Origin: Erwinia oleae
GTDB taxonomy: Bacteria; Pseudomonadota; Gammaproteobacteria; Enterobacterales; Enterobacteriaceae
NCBI RefSeq assembly: GCF_000770305.1
Contig: NZ_JNVB01000042.1
Coordinates: 1 to 44,347 of the forward strand
Length of the DNA stretch: 44,347 nt
Reading direction: 5' to 3'
Notes under the pieces: generated by a model
Told to the model about the DNA's origin: nothing
What the model saw: the letters and a program-made list of their open reading frames with translations, nothing else
Database searches by the model: none
Made by a program: the position numbers and the translations under genes
In this document: positions 41,365 through 44,347 of the stretch, piece after piece
Layout: every line of letters begins with the position of its first letter
How positions within the stretch are numbered: position 1 is the first letter of the stretch

Positions 41365-44347
41365 ATGAGTAATAAACCGGCAGCACGAAAGGATGACGAT
41401 CTCATCCACTCCAGTATTTTTGCAGATATCACCAGTATCATCGTCGAGGGCGCCGCCTATGCGGCCATTGGCGCGGCGGTGGGCGTGGCGGCCACGGCGG
41501 TGGCACCGCTGGCCGGTGCAGGAGTCGCGGCGGCAGGGTTGACGGCGATAGGATCGAGCTGCGTACTCAGCGGCATCATTGGCGGCGTGCTGGCAAATGT
41601 GGCGGGCATTACCGACGATATTTCCCATTTCGCCAGCGGCGTCGGCGATTTTCTGTTTCCGCCTTCCGTCAGCGGAAAAATTTCCAGCGGATCGGGCAAC
41701 GTCCTGACCAATCAAAAAATGGCGGCCCGCGCCGCCGGTAAACAGCTTCCGGCCGGAACCGACACGCCGGAGGAGCAGTCTCCGCTGAGCTTTCTGGACT
41801 ACGGCCGTAAACTGTTAAACAGTCTGGAGCAGATCGCCAACGCTTTCTGGCAGCCGTCTGTCGCGGGCCCGGCAGAGAATACCGAAACCTGCCAGCAGGA
41901 TACCGCCGCCTGTGAAAAACATTCCGGCCCGCAGTTTATGGCAGAGGGATCGTCATCGGTGCTGATAAACGGTCAGCCGGCCATCAGGGCGGGCGACCGT
42001 ACCACCTGTGAAGCCACCGTGGCCGATAACGTCTCGCCGGACGTGATTATCGGCGGTGAAAGCGTGGTGGTGCGCGAAATAAAAAGCGGTAAAACGCCCG
42101 GACTGGCGCTGGCCATGATGGTTTTACCTTTACTGCGCGGCCGTCCCGGCCAGGTCATGCGCAACCTGCCCTGCGTGGTCTCAGGCGCGATTGGCGGTAT
42201 GGCGGCCGATATGCTGGTCAACGCCCTGTTTTCATCATCCCATCCTGTTCACGCCGCCACCGGCGTCAAGGTGCTTAATGATGAGAACGATCTCGATTTT
42301 ACGCTGCCCGGTCGTTTCCCGCTGGCCTGGCAACGCAACTATAACAGTCGCTCAACGACAGAAGGCCTGTTTGGCACCGGCTGGACCACCGTTTTTGATA
42401 CCCGCCTGGAAGTGACCGGCAGTGACTGTCTGTGGTTCGACGAGTCCGGCCGTGAACTTCGCTTCAGCATGCCCGCCGAAAACGAACCGCTTTACAGTCC
42501 CGCCGACGGGCTCATTTTCCGTCGTGGTCCGGGTGGCGAACTGGCGATAGCGGATGATGACGGCAGCGTCTGGCGCCTTTACCGTCCCCTGCGCGCGAAC
42601 CCGCAGCAGCTGCGACTGGCTTCGCTCAGCGATGAGTACGGCAACATGCTGGAGACGGGCTATGACGAACAGGGGCGCCTCGTCCGAATTCATGACGCGC
42701 CGGGCGCCATTGACGTGCAGATTGACTATGCCGATCCGCACTTTCCACAACGCGTCACCGCCCTCAGCCATTACGACGGCACCACCACCTGGCCGTTAAT
42801 GACCTATTCCTATGCCGACTCGGGCCAGCTTGCGCAGGTCACCGACGCGGCCGGGATCGTCACACGCGAATTCAGCTATAACGAGCAGGCGCTGATGACC
42901 GCGCACCGCCTGCCCGGCGGCATGCTCTGCGAATATCGCTGGCAGTATTTTGATGCGTGGCGGGTGGTGGCCGCCCGCGACAGCGCGGGCGACAGCTGTA
43001 CCCTGCATTACGACCTGGCGGCGGGGCAGACCACGGTGACGCACGCCGATGGCCGTCAGCATCAGCACGTCTGGAATGCGCAGGCGCTGGTCACCCGCTA
43101 TGTGGATGAGCGCGGCGGCAGCTGGCTGTACGACTGGGACGAGAACCAGCAGCTCACGCGGGCGGTCGATCCGTCCGGCAACGCGGTGTCGTTTCGCTAC
43201 GATGACGCCGGCAACCGGGTGGAAGAGCGGGATGCCGCCGGTCACGTGCGCACCACGCAGTGGCTGGAAACGCGGGCGCTGCCCGTGTGCATTACCGACG
43301 CCGGTGGGGCCGCCACCCGCTTTATCTATGACGAACGCTACGGTCTGGCGCAGGTGTTTTCAGCGGGCGGGTGCGTGGAGGCGCTGGCGCGTGATGAGCA
43401 CGGCCAGGTCATCAGCCGCACCGATGCGGCCGGGGGCGTCAGCCGCTACGACTATAACCGCGCGGGCCAGGTGGTGGCGGCCACGGACTGCTCCGGCTTC
43501 ACCACCCGCTATGCGTATCATCCGCTGGGCTGGCTGGCGGAAGAGGTGGCGGCGGACGGCGAAACGACGCGCCACACCTGCGATGCGGCCGGGCGGCCGG
43601 TGAGGCTTGAGCGTGCGGAGGGCTGGGAAGAGTCGCTGCACTGGAACGAGCGGGGCCAGCCTGCGGCGCACCGTGGCGCGGACGGGCGGGAAAGCCGGTT
43701 CCGTTATGATGCGGCGGGCCGGCTGGTGGTCACGCGTAATCCGCAGGGCGACGAGGTGCGGCGGGAATATGACAGCCGCAGCCGGTTAACCGGCCTGATA
43801 AATGAAAACGGCGAGCGCTACGGCTTCACCTGGGGCGCGGACGCGCTGCTGCTGGAAGAGCGCGGCCTGGACGGTGGGCTGACCCGCTACGCGTATGACG
43901 CCGTCGGGCGCGTGGTCCGCCGGACCTTTGCCGCCGACACGCCTGCGGCCTTCAGCCACGTCTTTCGCTACGACGCGCGCAGCCTGGTGACCGGCAAAGG
44001 CACGCCGGACGGAGAGACGCGCTTTGCCTGGTCGGCGACGGGGCAGCTGCTGCGGGCAGCGTTCCACCCGGCGGCGGCCGGCGAGGTGACGGACGCGGCG
44101 GCGCAGGTGGTGACGTTTCAGTACGACGAACAGGGGCAGCTGATTCAGGAGACGGGCGACCGGGGCACGGTGGCGTACCGTCGTGACGCCCTGGGTAACC
44201 GCACGGGCACCACGCTGCCGGACGGGCGGACGCTGCGCCAGCTGTACTACGGCAGCGGGCATCTGCTGGGCATTGCGCTGGACGGCCTGACGGTGACGGA
44301 GTTCACGCGCGACAGCCTGCACCGGGAAATTGGGCGCACGCAGGGCG
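41365..44347 (+). CDS. PAAR-containing Rhs effector, N-terminal part (cut by window end)
   Basis: The first 994 codons of a large Rhs protein; the frame is open to the window end. Residues 6-15 match the prePAAR motif AARxxDxxxH. A hydrophobic, Gly/Ala-rich membrane segment (about 28-85) follows, then a PAAR-like part (about 190-235: VLINGQPAIRAGDRTTC) and a second hydrophobic segment (about 240-285). YD/Rhs repeats begin after about residue 300 (PLAWQRNYNSR, YDEQGRL, YDDAGNR, YDAAGRLV). Such proteins form a cocoon around a C-terminal toxin and sit on the VgrG tip. The toxin and its immunity gene lie outside the window. Confidence 0.93.
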   Translation, partial: MSNKPAARKDDDLIHSSIFADITSIIVEGAAYAAIGAAVGVAATAVAPLAGAGVAAAGLTAIGSSCVLSGIIGGVLANVAGITDDISHFASGVGDFLFPPSVSGKISSGSGNVLTNQKMAARAAGKQLPAGTDTPEEQSPLSFLDYGRKLLNSLEQIANAFWQPSVAGPAENTETCQQDTAACEKHSGPQFMAEGSSSVLINGQPAIRAGDRTTCEATVADNVSPDVIIGGESVVVREIKSGKTPGLALAMMVLPLLRGRPGQVMRNLPCVVSGAIGGMAADMLVNALFSSSHPVHAATGVKVLNDENDLDFTLPGRFPLAWQRNYNSRSTTEGLFGTGWTTVFDTRLEVTGSDCLWFDESGRELRFSMPAENEPLYSPADGLIFRRGPGGELAIADDDGSVWRLYRPLRANPQQLRLASLSDEYGNMLETGYDEQGRLVRIHDAPGAIDVQIDYADPHFPQRVTALSHYDGTTTWPLMTYSYADSGQLAQVTDAAGIVTREFSYNEQALMTAHRLPGGMLCEYRWQYFDAWRVVAARDSAGDSCTLHYDLAAGQTTVTHADGRQHQHVWNAQALVTRYVDERGGSWLYDWDENQQLTRAVDPSGNAVSFRYDDAGNRVEERDAAGHVRTTQWLETRALPVCITDAGGAATRFIYDERYGLAQVFSAGGCVEALARDEHGQVISRTDAAGGVSRYDYNRAGQVVAATDCSGFTTRYAYHPLGWLAEEVAADGETTRHTCDAAGRPVRLERAEGWEESLHWNERGQPAAHRGADGRESRFRYDAAGRLVVTRNPQGDEVRREYDSRSRLTGLINENGERYGFTWGADALLLEERGLDGGLTRYAYDAVGRVVRRTFAADTPAAFSHVFRYDARSLVTGKGTPDGETRFAWSATGQLLRAAFHPAAAGEVTDAAAQVVTFQYDEQGQLIQETGDRGTVAYRRDALGNRTGTTLPDGRTLRQLYYGSGHLLGIALDGLTVTEFTRDSLHREIGRTQG

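Overview
The window is chromosomal DNA from a member of the Enterobacterales. Its left end carries the holD-rimI-yjjG gene string, whose products read as orthologues of the E. coli proteins. Everything to the right is a complete type VI secretion (T6SS) locus. The layout, with one effector island next to hcp and another next to vgrG/rhs, matches what is known for Pantoea and Erwinia, so Erwiniaceae is the best guess. This is inference from gene content; no database search was made.

Layout. (1) 54-1573: housekeeping holD, rimI, yjjG. (2) 1574-2142: non-coding, partly AT-rich region upstream of the T6SS operon. (3) 2155-13246: GC-rich core operon of an SH3-like lipoprotein, tssJ, tssK, tssL (with OmpA domain), tssM, tagF, tssA, tssB, tssC. 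(4) 13247-21816: AT-rich hcp island. It holds two near-identical hcp genes, each followed by a terminator, an N-acetylmuramidase-like effector and an exported candidate immunity protein. The first effector is frameshifted in a run of ten G. The island also has an LprI-like protein, decayed gene remnants, a seven-base tandem repeat, and a zincin metallopeptidase with two paralogous lipoproteins. (5) 21951-29955: core operon of tagH (FHA), pppA, an exported protein, tagJ, tssE, tssF, tssG. (6) 30003-31982: a small AT-rich island with a DUF4225-like putative membrane-active effector, membrane immunity candidates, an orphan effector C-terminus and a decayed immunity gene. (7) 32063-36137: tssH/clpV and ppkA. 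(8) 36171-44347: vgrG with a metallopeptidase C-terminus, three exported proteins, an Eag chaperone and a prePAAR/PAAR Rhs protein cut by the window edge.

How it fits together. All thirteen core components are present (TssA-M, with TssD = Hcp and TssI = VgrG), plus a PAAR domain on the Rhs protein. TssJLM form the membrane complex, TssAEFGK with VgrG the baseplate, TssBC the sheath, Hcp the tube, and ClpV recycles the sheath. PpkA, PppA, the FHA protein and TagF form the known threonine-phosphorylation control set. The accessory genes give at least five effector types: two muramidase variants, a free-standing metallopeptidase, a DUF4225-like protein, a VgrG-fused metallopeptidase and an Rhs toxin. 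Most sit next to an exported or membrane protein of the expected immunity type.

The most unusual features are the modular, repeated, partly decayed effector/immunity arrays in regions 4 and 6. They look like sites of repeated cargo exchange, with conserved front ends, changing back ends and orphan immunity genes left downstream. The G10 tract in the first muramidase may be a phase-variation switch.
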